DNA of 45,000 bases, from contig JAWQFJ010017303.1 of the NCBI GenBank assembly GCA_034096865.1, positions 1-45,000 of the forward strand. The letters run 5' to 3'. Shown one piece after another: positions 1 to 41,252 of the stretch (positions are counted from its first letter, which is position 1; every line of letters starts with the position of its first letter). A program made the position numbers and the translations under genes. The stretch is from Theodoxus fluviatilis. Its lineage: Eukaryota > Mollusca > Gastropoda > Cycloneritida > Neritidae. The notes below the pieces were generated by a model, which saw only the letters and a list, made by a program, of their open reading frames with translations, made no database searches and was not told where the DNA came from.

Positions 1-249
1 TGAAAACTACAACTGAAATAGTATACAGTGTCATTCAGCAGCCATACAAAAATTATTTTGACTACTTTTCAACAGGAGATTGTAGCCTGAATGTATTCTC
101 CATGTATTTTAAAACTTACATTATCAATTATCATTATCAATGGGCAACCCAGGATCTCCATACACGCTGCCCAGGCTCGCGCCCTGGAGAGGTCACTTCA
201 GTGCCGCTGTTTTACAGTGACAGAAACAACACGGGAGACAGCAGTTACG

Positions 250-430
250 AGTTCTAAGTCCAGAATGATTGGCCCAGAGCCGCGCCAAGACTTCACTTGC
301 GACAAGTGCAACAGAGCATGCGGCTCAAGGATCGGGCTCTACAGCCACAGAGTACGCTGCCTCTCAACCCCGGACTGACCAAACCTGGCGCACACCCCAT
401 AGTCTCACGAGACTGACGGATGCCAACCAA
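250..430 (+). mobile_element. LINE-like retroelement 3' tail (C2HC finger), fragment
   Basis: The plus strand encodes FTCDKCNRACGSRIGLYSHR then VRC, a Cys2-His-Cys finger with the SRIGLxSH core typical of the C-terminal tail of many invertebrate non-LTR retrotransposon polyproteins, followed by a short 3' end and the (CT)n tract. No reverse transcriptase precedes it, so it is a 5'-truncated relic. It lies antisense in the RAB3GAP2 intron after exon 29. Confidence 0.5.
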
Positions 431-464
431 CCAACCAACCAACATTATCAATTGGAATCAGGAT

Positions 465-470
<6 letters not shown>

Positions 471-543
<73 letters not shown>

Positions 544-570
544 CCTCCCTCCCTCCCTCCCTCCCTCCCC

Positions 571-645
<75 letters not shown>
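471..645. repeat. (CT)n / (CCCT)n microsatellite
   Basis: About 175 bp of CT with an inner CCCT block at 539-568. It follows the retroelement tail at 250-430, which may have seeded it. Confidence 0.98.
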
Positions 646-648
<3 letters not shown>

Positions 649-826
649 CTAATGGGAAGGAGGCCTAACAAATAAAGTTTTTTGTTCGTTCGTTCGTTCT
701 CTCTCTCAGTCCACTGGTCATTACTCAGGGATGATGCCACCATGCAAATGGTGGGTGGGCAGACTATCAGGCAGCCTACAAAGGCATCCTGCATACAGAG
801 CTACAGCAAGCACTCAGGGCACTTAC

Positions 827-30025
<29,199 letters not shown>

Positions 30026-30068
30026 TTTGCCAGTTGTTTTCGCGGTATCGTCCAATTCTGAGCAATGT

Positions 30069-30107
30069 TTACAATAGTTCAGTAGCAGACCGTCCCACGT
30101 CAGCCAT
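30069..30107 (-). promoter_or_regulatory. Possible upstream ORF in RAB3GAP2 5' leader
   Basis: A 13-codon ORF (MADVGRSATELL, stop) lies 44-82 nt upstream of the main ATG in a different frame. It matters only if the transcript starts upstream of 30107, which I cannot see from sequence. Confidence 0.35.
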
Positions 30108-30117
30108 GTTGATCACA

Positions 30118-30139
30118 CCAATCTGACGTCACCGGAAGT
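30118..30139 (-). promoter_or_regulatory. Composite CCAAT / CRE / ETS promoter module
   Basis: Within 22 bp and about 95-115 bp upstream of the RAB3GAP2 ATG: CCAAT (30118-30122, plus strand), the full CRE palindrome TGACGTCA (30124-30131) and the ETS core ACCGGAAGT (30131-30139). These are typical proximal promoter sites of TATA-less housekeeping genes. No TATA box is obvious. Confidence 0.6.
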
Positions 30140-30274
30140 CGCATCGTCTGCTAGCAAGCAGCAGGTGCTCTGTTGGCAGGGGTTTTGAATTCGATTGAGT
30201 CAGAGCACTAATGAATGAATATATTGCTGCCTCGGTGCTAATGAAAGCCAGCATGAATTTCCTTTTTATCTTTT

Positions 30275-30275
30275 A

Positions 30276-30331
<56 letters not shown>
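30275..30331. repeat. (CA)n microsatellite upstream of RAB3GAP2
   Basis: Pure CA tract about 250 bp upstream of the start codon. Confidence 0.97.
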
Positions 30332-30332
<1 letters not shown>

Positions 30333-30498
30333 TTCCATTCAGTTTGAAGACCACACGATTGCACAGAAGTGTTAGTACCGACTTTTACATGGGTGTTTGT
30401 ATGTACGTAGACGGTAGAGCTGGTTGCCTTATCAACATGAAAAGATTGTTGAAATTCGTTAATTTGTCGTTTTACTGCTTTCCCCCCTCAAGCTTGTG

Positions 30499-30594
<96 letters not shown>

Positions 30595-30768
30595 CGCGCG
30601 CGTATGTGTGTGAGTGCATGTGTGTATGCGTGCGCGTGCGTGCGTGTACGCACGTACGTGCCTGCATGTGTCACTGGATATGCACGTATGTTTCTGTGTG
30701 TGCGTGTGTGTGTCCGCGTGCCTGCGTGTATGCATGCGTAGGTGTGTGTGTGTGTGTGTGTGTGTGTG
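30499..30768. repeat. (GT)n microsatellite with GCGC/TGCG variants
   Basis: Alternating purine-pyrimidine tract including CGCGCG; Z-DNA prone. Intergenic, 470-740 bp upstream of RAB3GAP2. Confidence 0.97.
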
Positions 30769-30954
30769 CAAAACTTAAAATAGCAATACGTACAAAGAAA
30801 GTGTACCACCTGCAGGTCTGTGTAACTTAATTATAGTATATCATGTGGTGATTTGTTAAAATTCTCCATGTTTAGTAGATTTAGTGTTTGGTGCGTTGCG
30901 GTCATGCAGGCTAACTATAGCTGGTTGTCTTTATGAAAAGATCCCCACGCATAC

Positions 30955-30996
30955 TGGTACCAAAGATTATAGGTTACCTATAATCTTTGCTGGTAC
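30955..30996. repeat. Perfect palindrome with 13-bp arms
   Basis: AAAGATTATAGGT / ACCTATAATCTTT around one central base at 30962-30988, extended outward by GGTAC...GTACC-type ends with a 3-nt gap. Confidence 0.9.
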
Positions 30997-31519
30997 TCAA
31001 AATTTTCCTTCATGACGTGACATGAGAGCCAGTCATTGAGGTTGCGCAATGCATTAGATCTCTTTCCATTATTCAACTGCAGTGAAACGAAGATGTGTAA
31101 CGTGTTCACTCCAATTTAGCTAGCTACGTCTCTTCTTACCGTGTTCTTCACATTATTTTCTAACTCGCGGCTGCATGGGGAGAAACAACAACAATAACGC
31201 AATAACGCTACTGCGATGATGTTGACTGAAACGTTGACCTCTGGAGGACTTGGAAAAAAAATCAAAAGTCTCGGCTGGAGGTCTTGGCTTCTGTCTCTTT
31301 TTTTGATAAAAAATGTACAGGATGCCCACCCAGAATTTAGACTGTTTCGTTATGCCTAACCCATCATAGACTTACCTTCAAGAGATTGCGCAAGTATATG
31401 CTGGCATCCCATTCTCTTTCACACATTTGATCTTCTCGTGACTCTAGGTCACTTCTGCTGTGGGGGTGGGAGGTTAGGGGAAGTGGGTGATTCTGATAAG
31501 AGTTATAAGCGATTGCAAC

Positions 31520-31745
31520 ATTTGAAGTAACGAACGAATGCATGAATGAGTGAAGTTTTACTGCCAATCAGCCTTAGCAGCGAGGCTAGACAAGACCATT
31601 GACTATGAAAATCCCAAGAGCTGGTTAAGAATTGGTGCAAGTGAAGTAACGATTTCCAAAGTCACTCGCCTTTTACGAATTGAGAAGGGAGACGCGATGG
31701 GCTAGATTTGAAGTTGCGCCAGAACCACATATCGCCACCTGTAGG
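31520..31745. repeat. Interspersed repeat copy (ATGAATGA...GTTTTAC family)
   Basis: Begins with a short TGAA-type head then GTTTTACTGCCAATCAGCCT and AGACCATTGA. Shares order of motifs with the copy at 38440-38595 (GTTTTACAACCTATCAGCCT ... AGGCCATTGAG). Boundaries approximate. Confidence 0.5.
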
Positions 31746-31777
31746 CCTACAACAAATCAAACAATGCGGCACCATGG

Positions 31778-31906
31778 ACAAGCAGCCGAGACTTGTTCTT
31801 TCTTGAGCCGATGGGGCCCTGAAAAGGGCCGTTTGGGGTGGTACCACAACAACAGCCTTTTCAGGGCTCCATCGGCTCAAGAAAGAACAATTATCGGTTG
31901 CTTGTC
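31778..31906. repeat. 129-bp near-perfect inverted repeat centred on GGTACC
   Basis: Left arm TTGTTCTTTCTTGAGCCGAT then GGGGCCCTGAAAAGG; right arm is its complement with one change. The arms continue outward (GACAAGCA / TGCTTGTC) and inward to GTGGTACCAC. No ORF. Could be a foldback element or a hairpin RNA source. Confidence 0.85.
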
Positions 31907-32526
31907 ATTTATTCTTTCAGTCACTCTATACAACCGACCCCGGCACTCCACTCTCCATTGCACCATGGACAAACATTCGAGAAAACTCCAAGAGCTGCAG
32001 CTCTTTCGGGCGACTTGCATCAGAGCGTACTAGGTGCGCGGGCTGTCCCTGTAGACGAAGAGTAGGCTATTCTTGTATGAATCCTCCCCCAAAAAAGCTC
32101 TGCTAAATTTATTGAACAATACCAACACGTTAAGAAGATCGACGGTGCTTGGAATGTAGCCCTTGCTGGGAAACATCGGCTCCATTGGTCGAGTTGGGTA
32201 GTCAGGATAAAAGACAGTATACTGTCAAAACCAATCTCACTCGATCTGAGCTTGTTACCGAAAACGCGGGACTGGAGGACCTCCTCTAGCACCACAACAA
32301 CGGTCATCAGGACAGCTGGATGAAAGACCTGAACACCGCCCGCCTTCTGTGACAGCAGCGACTTAAATGGGGACTCAATGTTTCAAAGGAGAGGTTTTCC
32401 AACCAGGAATCCACATGCCTGTGGAGCTTTCACCAAGTACGGTACCAAACATGTTTTTTACTCAACAAAATACAGTACAGGTGTCTCGTTTTGTCATTCG
32501 ATCGGAAAGTACTTGTTCAGCCTGGC

Positions 32527-32610
32527 GTAATGAATGAATGAGGTTTAACGGTCTATCAGCTTGACAAAGGCTACATAATGCCGTCAGCTTAGCGTGTGTT
32601 CATATGCAGA
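32527..32610. repeat. Interspersed repeat copy, short
   Basis: AATGAATGAATGAGGTTTAA then CGGTCTATCAGCTT, a shorter relative of the repeats at 31520 and 38440. Confidence 0.4.
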
Positions 32611-35511
32611 TTGACTGCATCATTTACTGTACGAATGTTAAAATAGGAGAAGGTTGAGTGGATAGATAAAGCACTCCTTCCAAGAGCTTCTGCCAAAGAG
32701 AAGTGTTTCTCCATTCAAGGAAAAGTGACACCGCTTAAGCCAGAGGCGACACTGATTGCCACATGTTTCTCAAAATGTTAATGCTCTACGAAAAGATCCG
32801 CACACCAGATCCACGAACACGTTTGCTTATGTAGTGGAGTGGAATAAGGCATGATGGTAGCAGGGCGCAGGTATGAGACAAAATCGTAGCTGCTTTCCAC
32901 TTTATTAACACCATGGGTACAGGAGCTCCTGGCTGGCCCAGGCCTGATGATAATGGCCTGGACCAACCCAAGACCGTGGTGGTAGTGGTCTCTCTAGACT
33001 GTGGTGGCAGTGGTCTCTCACTGTGTGCAGTCTACCCCTTAACAAGGGAATGCACTGACCTCACAGGAGCCAGGGTGTAGATTATTTCCCAGATCCTAAC
33101 CCTGGTTCCGAGTTGTGCTTCCATTTGGCAGAAAAGAGAGATTACTTAATTTAACTTACTTTGAAATGACTTCTTACAAATGTTGCCTCATTCAGCATAA
33201 CACAGTCTATTGAATGAATCACATGCCGTTCCAAGTAGCTGTCTTACTTGAGGGAAAACATCAGATTTAGTCAAAATGTTACAATTCAGATGGCAGAGTG
33301 GGAGAACGGCTCATTAGTCAGGGGTCACGCTAATGTAACGAGTGACTGACAGGGCAGCTGCACCAACAATCAGACCACAGCAGAGGAGGGGGTCCCAGAG
33401 CGGTCAGCTGGTCAGCTTGCATTGCACAAAGGATGGGGGGGGGGGGAGGGAGTGTGTTTGGAGAGAGGTCTGCCACAGGATAGGGGGTGGGAAGAGACAG
33501 AAGCAGGGATAACTGAATAGAGGATGAACACAGTAGATGTACAATACACTTGGTGATAGCTGCACCCTATCACACTTAGATGCATGTAGAGATACCTCTC
33601 GAGGCTAGAAAGGGGGGTGTTTCTTGCTGCACATGGTTTGGGCGTGAAAAATCTTGGGCGATTCGACATAACAGATTCTTACTGATGGTTATACAGTACC
33701 CCCCAGTAGCACGTTTGGCTGGTTTGGGCCTCCCTGGCTGAGCTACTGGAGCTTGCCCTAAAAGCCTGGCAGGCTAAAGGGTAGTGAGAGGAAGGGGACA
33801 TCAAATGGATCTGGCCGTGTGTTGTGTTATCTTTTGTCACAATTTAATGAGATCAAGGCTAGATAATTAGCAGAGCAAGCTCTTTGGCCATGTGTTCCAG
33901 CTTAGGATGTGGGCATCATGCAGCAATAGCCTCCTGTCAAACAAAAGATAACTTTGCGTTTCAACAGGGGAAAAACTTTGAGCTACTGCATTAAAAGTCT
34001 GTGGCCTATAATAATAATTTTAAAACACTGATTCTAATATACTAAAGTGCTGAGAAACTGTCAACGATAGGAATCACTCAGGAGATGCAACAATGGAACT
34101 AACAGTTTAGCATTTTGCTGCTTTCTCTGTTCTGAACTGTCTCCAAAAGTTTCTTCCTGAAGTTCAGCTGTTCAGGGTTTAATCACTCTGCAAACAAGCA
34201 CTTTACACAGGTCACCGAGGCGCTAGATGTTTGGACTGCAAATACAAGACCATCCTCAACAGAGAAACAGTGATCAAGACCTCCAGGTAAAGGAGCAGTA
34301 TTGGAACCAGCCTGTAGAATGTTTGACTGCAGAAGACATCCAGATCATCGGAAGCATATGTGTCACTGACAGTGTGCAATTTGTACAGAAATGAAAGTCC
34401 CAGACGTGGTAATAGAGATGCAGCCACTAATGGAAACTAATTTCCAGCCATCAAAAGAACTCTCCAGAACGTCTAACGAAATACCTTTCATGCATGAAAA
34501 AAATCAAGTCAATGTCAGCAGAGGAACAAATTTATTCTGTTGTTTACCATGCCTACAAACCCAGCTTCTTAGTCACACTGAATGTCACCTTTAGGAGTCA
34601 GGAACAGTTTAAACTACAAAATAATGTCACCATCATTCAGTTCAAAAGTACCGAGTCAAGTTCCCTGCCATAGCACTACTGTCGCACACATGAAAATTGT
34701 GTGATATGAAGTCATAGATATCAAGAATCATGGACCACTGCAATAAACTCTTGTTATTTACCAGAAAAACGCCACAACTCCAACTGCCATGCACAAGTAG
34801 ATTATTTATATGTGATCAGGACATACACTCTTCCTTCAAACCATTAGTTCCATTTCTTTGGCAGAAATGTCAATTGTAAACAGTGACAGGGATAAGACCG
34901 CATCTGATCCACTCACATGAATCATGATAGCTGCAGTGTATCCTGGGCCTTCACAAAACATCACTGATTTCCTATCCCTCCATTCAGAACAGAATTTCAC
35001 TAGTGTCAGCAACTAGTCAATGACAACTCCCTGATGGAGGGCAAGGATTTTAGGAGCCATTTTTTACAGATACTAAGATGACAAAAATGAGGTCTGGTAT
35101 TCCAGTTATGATTTCAAAACTCTCAACATTAAAAATAACAATACACTTAAAATAATTCTGCATGGCCAAACAAGCTCCAGAGCTTTTACTTTTTCTTGTT
35201 CTCAACCAATTATCAAGTGTCATTAGCATAACAACAATGGGCTAGGAGCTCGTATCTAACATTTCCCAACTGATATTCACTCAGCTGCTTTGCTCTTTCA
35301 ACTTGACTTCTTATTCCCAACCCCTGTAATTCCTTGGACATATGTAAATCAAGTTCTATGTAATAAAACACCTCTCTCTCTCTCTCTCAGCAACCAATCA
35401 TTGCATTGTACTTTATCATGTGTGTTTTCATCAGTGACTGATAATATCATAGCTCAGCAGAGCAGAGTGTGATTCAGAGACTTATTTCAACCAAAAGAAT
35501 CAGAAAAATCT

Positions 35512-35517
35512 TTTAAT
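35512..35517 (-). terminator. Candidate poly(A) signal of SYMPK (ATTAAA)
   Basis: ATTAAA on the minus strand about 215 nt past the SYMPK stop, followed by a T/G-rich stretch. It is the first good hexamer after the stop; no transcript evidence. Confidence 0.4.
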
Positions 35518-35729
35518 TGATCTGTTAAAAAAAATTACTCTATGAACATCTTTGCCTATTCTGCCATGCTGTTCAACAGTCACCAGTCCCATGTGCACAG
35601 CCAGAGCCCAGAAGTCAACCAGAATGTCCTCAAACTCCTGAGAACACTGCGTCCAGTCAAGCTCCCGACATGGAAACTGCTGGCGTCCACAGCAAAGGGA
35701 AAGCTGGGAGCCCATGCAGAAGTTCCCAC

Positions 35730-35855
35730 TTAAGATTTTTTATTCCTGGAGCTTCGACGAGTGCTGGAGCGAGTGGAGCGAGACTTTCGGGTCCGGCTTG
35801 TCGGTTCTGGCTCGGCCTCAGGTTTTGGAGCTTCTTGACTCTCCTCCTGCACTTC
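35730..35855 (-). CDS. SYMPK: SYMPK last exon, basic Arg/Ser tail and stop
   Basis: Encodes [18 protein letters not shown], then a basic tail of [10 protein letters not shown] type ending RNKKS and TAA (35732-35730). Acceptor CCTGCAG|GA. The tail looks like an RS-type or nuclear-localisation segment (inference). Confidence 0.92.
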   Translation of the reverse strand, partial: EVQEESQEAPKPEAEPEPTSRTRKSRSTRSSTRRSSRNKKS

Positions 35856-37119
35856 CTGCAGGAGAGAAAATGTGGCAATCATCATGTCCGTCCCACTGAG
35901 GCAAGCAAAGTCAATCTGCAGATGCCATTTGTAAAACACCACTTGCAAATGCAAAAAGACGTCCAATCAAATAGGAGAAATTTTAAATATCATGACAGAA
36001 AACATATTACATATGGGCCGTTGTGATGTCAGAGTGTTTAAGCATTATTGCATAGTTTCCTCACAGTTTATATACAGATTTAATTTCATATACAGATATT
36101 GAGGTACAGATTTGGATTTTTAATAATGTGGGTTTTTAATTGCAAAACTGAAAAAGTGAACCTTTGTGGAATATTGAATTATTTCCACATTCATCAACCA
36201 AATGAATTTCTTTTGTAGTTACAAAGAAAAAAAATCAGGGTAAAATTTAAATAAGGATATACACATGTCTGTCTATATTCTAACGGAGAATTCTGAAACC
36301 AATTGACAACTTGCTATTGAAAAAGAAGAAGAAAAAAATCACTCAAACAGCTCATTTATCTTTCACACATACAGTACCAAGTACCTTTGCGCCAAAGGGG
36401 AGAGAACTCTTCCTACCTTGACTTGGACTACCTCCTCAACAGGGACGGGCTCGGAGGTATCCATGGGGGATTCCCCTTCCTCCACCTTGGGGGGTTCTGG
36501 GGAGTCAGCATCCACTTCGCCCTCCTCCTTCATCTCCTGGTCCTGGCTGATGGCTAGGTGCACAGAGGTGTCTGAAGATGAGGGGGCAGGGTTGGCAGGG
36601 GTGTTGGAGGGGGCTGGGACATCCTTGGGGGCAGGGATGGCCTGGGGGGCAGGGTTGGCAGGGGTGTTGGAGGGGGCTGGGACATCCTTGGGGGCAGGGA
36701 TGGCCTGGGGGGCAGAGGGCTTTGAGGCGGAAGAGGGGGCAGGGGAAATCTTGCCCTCTGCTGCAGGCTTTTTGGGTTGGGGCTCTGGAGGCGCGGGGTT
36801 GTGCGACACCAGCGTGATGATGGAGCTCTGCGCTGCAGGCATGGGTGTGGGCATTACCCCCGGAGGTGGAGGCTGCAAGTGAGAAGAAAGACGTCACTTG
36901 TGTGTTTTCCTAATACAGAACCATACAGGGTATCCAGCTCTGCACTTAGGAACTGTGTGTGTGTTTGTGTGTGTGTGTGGGGTGGGTATGTGCGCGCGCG
37001 CGAGTGCGCAAGTATGTGTGCATGTGTGTGTAATAGTTTATGTGTGTGTATGTGTATGTACACTTTTAGACCAAGGACTTCCAGAATCAATCTTTCAAGT
37101 GAAATCTTTCTTCAGTGTG

Positions 37120-37156
<37 letters not shown>

Positions 37157-40100
37157 ACACAGACACACACTTACACAGACACACACACACACACACACAC
37201 TCTCTTTTTTCCTTCTCACTGAACAACATCTCATGAAGCCTCTCTCGTCAAGCCAGGGTACTTGCCAAGAGTGTGCAGACATGATTATGTTCTGTATGTA
37301 AGGAGTACTGCTGGCAGAGCTTGAACAAGATGAGGCTTTCATCTCCAGATGCAAATTTATACAAAAATAATTCGGACTTGTGCATCCAGGCAGTCACAAT
37401 TTTCCCTTCATTTTAAAACCACCAAACAAACCTGAGGTGCCAACAGGTTTTGGCATCCACTGCTGAAGGGAAATTTGCAGGGCACTCCACAAGATTTCAT
37501 CACTGGCTATGACCAAGCTGGAGCTATTCCTGACTAGCAAACACTGCACATGCTTCACTTCCACATCTTCATAGACCAGGCCATCACTGCACGCTCATTC
37601 AGTGTCTGAACACTCAGCAACGCATGACCTGCTACAGTTGTCATGACAAAAATCCTGAATATGCTCCATACCAAGCCCAACATGAAGGCATGATAACCTT
37701 TAGGGAGTTTTGTGTTTGCTTTTCAAACAAGTTGAGAAAGTTTGCTCTGAACAGAAACTTATGAGACAAGTTTTCTTGCTCTTGCTGCTTGTTTTGTGAC
37801 CACATGGATGGATGGATGGATGATTGGATGGATAGGATGATAGGATGGATAGGATGATAGGATAGGATGGATGGATGGATGGATGGATGGATGGATAGGA
37901 TGGATGGATGGATGGATGATTGGATGGATAGGATGATAGAATGGATAGGAGGATAGGATAGGATGGATGGATGGATGGATGGATGGATGGATGGATGGAT
38001 GGATGGATGGATGGATGGATGGATGGATGGATGGATGGGTGGGTGGGTGGATGGATGGATGGTTGGATGGATAGGATGGATGGATGGATGGATAGATGGA
38101 CAGATAGGATGGATGGATGGATGGATGGATGGAGGGTGGGTGGATGGATGGATGGATAGGATGATAGAATGGATAGGATGAGAGGATAGGAAGGATGGAT
38201 GGATGGATGGATGGATGGATAGGATGGATGGATGGATAGGATGGATGGATGGAAGGGTGGGTGGATGGATGGATGGATAGATGGACAGATAGGATGGACA
38301 GATAGGATGGATGGATAGGATGGATGGATAGGATGGATGGATGGATGGATAGGATGGATGGATAGAATGGATGGATGGATGGATGGATGGATGGATAGGA
38401 TGGATGGATGGGCAGGCGCACGGTAGGATGGACGGATGGATGAATGGAGTTTTACAACCTATCAGCCTTTGTAGGACAATTTAGGCCATTGAGCACAAAA
38501 ATCAGTAGAGTAGTTTAGAGTAATAGCAAATCAAAGTCATGATATCCCTAGCTATTCACCTCTTACTAGTCGCACAGGGAGACACAGTGGGTCTATTCTG
38601 ACAACATACAACTTTACAATGCACAGAGCAGATCCTGCTCAGCCTGCAAACTGAAACAGCAGCAGCACAGCAGGTGACACTGACCTGGCTGGGGTCCAGA
38701 GATGGCTCCATGCTGGGGTCAGACTTGAGTTCCAGACCTGGATCGCTCTCCAGCAGGCGCATGGTGGTCTGGGGGATGTGAGCTTTCTGTACAGGAAACA
38801 CAGGGATACGATATAGTGAAATTGCAGTATAAATGGTTAGATGGAGGTCTGGGGGATGTGAGCTTTCTGTACAGGTAACACAGGGATACGATATAGTGAA
38901 ATTGCAGTATAAAGGGTTACATGGAGGTCTGGGGGATGTGAGCTTTCTGTACAGGAAACACAGAGATACGCTATGGTGAAATTGCAGTATAAAGGGTTAC
39001 ATGGAGGTCTGGGGGATGTGAGCTTTCTGTACAGGAAACACAGAGATACGCTATGGTGAAATTGCAGTATAAAGGGTTACATGGAGGTCTGGGGGATGTG
39101 AGCTTTCTGTACAGGAATCACAGAGATACGCTATGGTGAAATTGCAGTATAAAGGGTTACATGGAGGTCTGGGGGATGTGAGCTTTCTGTACAGGAAACA
39201 CAGAGATACGCTATGGTGAAATTGCAGTATAAAGGGTTACATGGAGGTCTGGGGGATGTGAGCTTTCTGTACAGGAAACACAGAGATACGCTATGGTGAA
39301 ATTGCAGTATAAAGGGTTACATGGAGGTCTGGGGGATGTGAGCTTTCTGTACAGGAAACACAGGGATATGCTATAGTGAAATTGCAGTATAAAGGGTTAC
39401 ATGGAGGTCTGGGGGATGTGAGCTTTCTGTACAGGAAACACAGGGATATGCTATAGTGAAATTGCAGAATAAAGCCATTAAAGGGTTACATGGAGGTCTG
39501 GGGGATGTGAGCTTTCTGTACAGGAAACACAGGGATATGCTATAGTGAAATTGCAGAATAAAGCCATTAAAGGGTTACATGGAGGTCTGGGGGATGTGAG
39601 CTTTCTGTACAGGAAACACAGGGATATGCTATAGTGAAATTGCAGTATAAAGGGTTACATGGAGGTCTGGGGGATGTGAGCTTTCTGTACAGGAAACACA
39701 TAGGTACGCTATGGTGGAATTGCAGTATAAATGGTTACATGGTGGTCTGGAGGATGTGAGCTTTCTGTACAGGTAACACAGGGAGACACGCTATGGTGAA
39801 ATTGCAGTATAAATGGGTACATGGAGGTCTGGGGGATGTGAGCTTTCTGTACAGGTAACAGAAATATATGGTATAGTGAAACTGCAACATAAATGGTTAT
39901 ATGACATAGATGCATAGCTTTGATTTTGTTGTTGTTGTTAAAAAAGAATAGTGCACATGTTGTGGATTTATTCTTTCAGTGTGGCATAAGAAAAATGCAT
40001 TTTAAAACAATCAAGTAAGTCGTTTTGACAGCAAAACTGAATAAAAATGTCAAATGAAGTAAATGAAGTCCAATTTTGCAAAGTATATGCATCACAAATT

Positions 40101-41212
40101 ACTCATATTTCAATGCTTATATATCTTTAAACAATTCAGAATCTTAAGAGATTACTTTTTTCCATTGAAGCAAAAGTGGTATTTACTTATTTTCATTTAT
40201 ATCTTTGAATTGCCATGCATAAAAGTTTGAAAAGTAATTCCCATGTCTCCCTTTCAATAACTAGAGTCACCAATACACAGTAAAGACTGAAGTCATCATC
40301 ACCAGTTAATTATTAAAAAACACAGACAATCTGATAAACTCTGATCCTTGAGAACGCATCTAAGCTAGACAAGACACAGACCCATCAAATCCAGCTGCCA
40401 CTAGGTGACTGTCCAGACCTACCTGGTTCTCTGTGAAGCCCTGCACATGCTGCAGCAGGGGCTCCCGAAGGTCAGGGCTGACCTCAAAGACGTTCTTGAG
40501 CTGCGCCGGAGGGAGCTGCAGCAGCACCTGGAAGGACTGGGGCTTGGTGCGCTGGCAGCACCGGATGAAGCCCTCCCACACCTTCTTCTGCCGCCACACC
40601 TGCAGTGCCAGCACATGCACAGATGACAAGACTGCTTGGTCACTTATTAGAAAGGGCTGATTATGAACTGATCACGTCTGTAAATAAAATTATCTTCTTA
40701 AGTCTGAGTAGACCAAGTGCTAGATGTGTTGTGGAACCTCCCCCTATCCCCATCCACAACAATTTCCTATCAAATGCACCTGGAGATAATTTTCTTTCTA
40801 TGACCTGTCCTGGATGCCCACTGGTGTTCGTTACATTTGTCAAGAGATGATAAAAGATGACTGATGCATTTATCCATGCATTTGCTGCATCACTCGATGT
40901 ACATAACAAATTCAAATGATCTTGTTCCTGTATTCCACTCAAAATTATGCTGTAGCACTGACTCCGCAAATTATTATTGTTGATTCATTAAAGATGGCTA
41001 ACAAGATCCCAAGTTGCAGTTTTCAAAATGTGAATAACACAGGACTTCAAAAACCCGACCAAACTAAGGAATAGTGATGCTTTATCCTATGTATACATTT
41101 TTTAAATGCAACAATCAAATCACCATTCCTTTAGTATCTAATTTCCAGACATGTTAATTCAGTTTTAAAATCAACACGCTGCCAACACACACATGCATAC
41201 TTGCATGTACAC

Positions 41213-41252
<40 letters not shown>

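Larger units (their letters stand above)
30171..35511. other. Intergenic region between SYMPK and RAB3GAP2
   Basis: I see no coding frame with family similarity or codon structure on either strand. It holds two microsatellites, two palindromes, two interspersed-repeat fragments and a short duplicated ACTGTGGTGGCAGTGGTCTC at about 32980-33020. From 33100 to 35500 nothing is recognisable. Confidence 0.7.

Noticed and set aside
31662..32033. Short ORFs with APSAQERT on both strands
   Set aside because: Both come from the two arms of the palindrome at 31778-31906, not from genes.
36418..36882. 154-residue plus-strand Gly-rich ORF
   Set aside because: Antisense shadow of SYMPK exon G, whose frame continues from the neighbouring exons.
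37759..38421. Ser/Ile/His/Pro repeat ORF and Met-Asp-Gly-Trp ORFs
   Set aside because: GGAT array translated; no gene.
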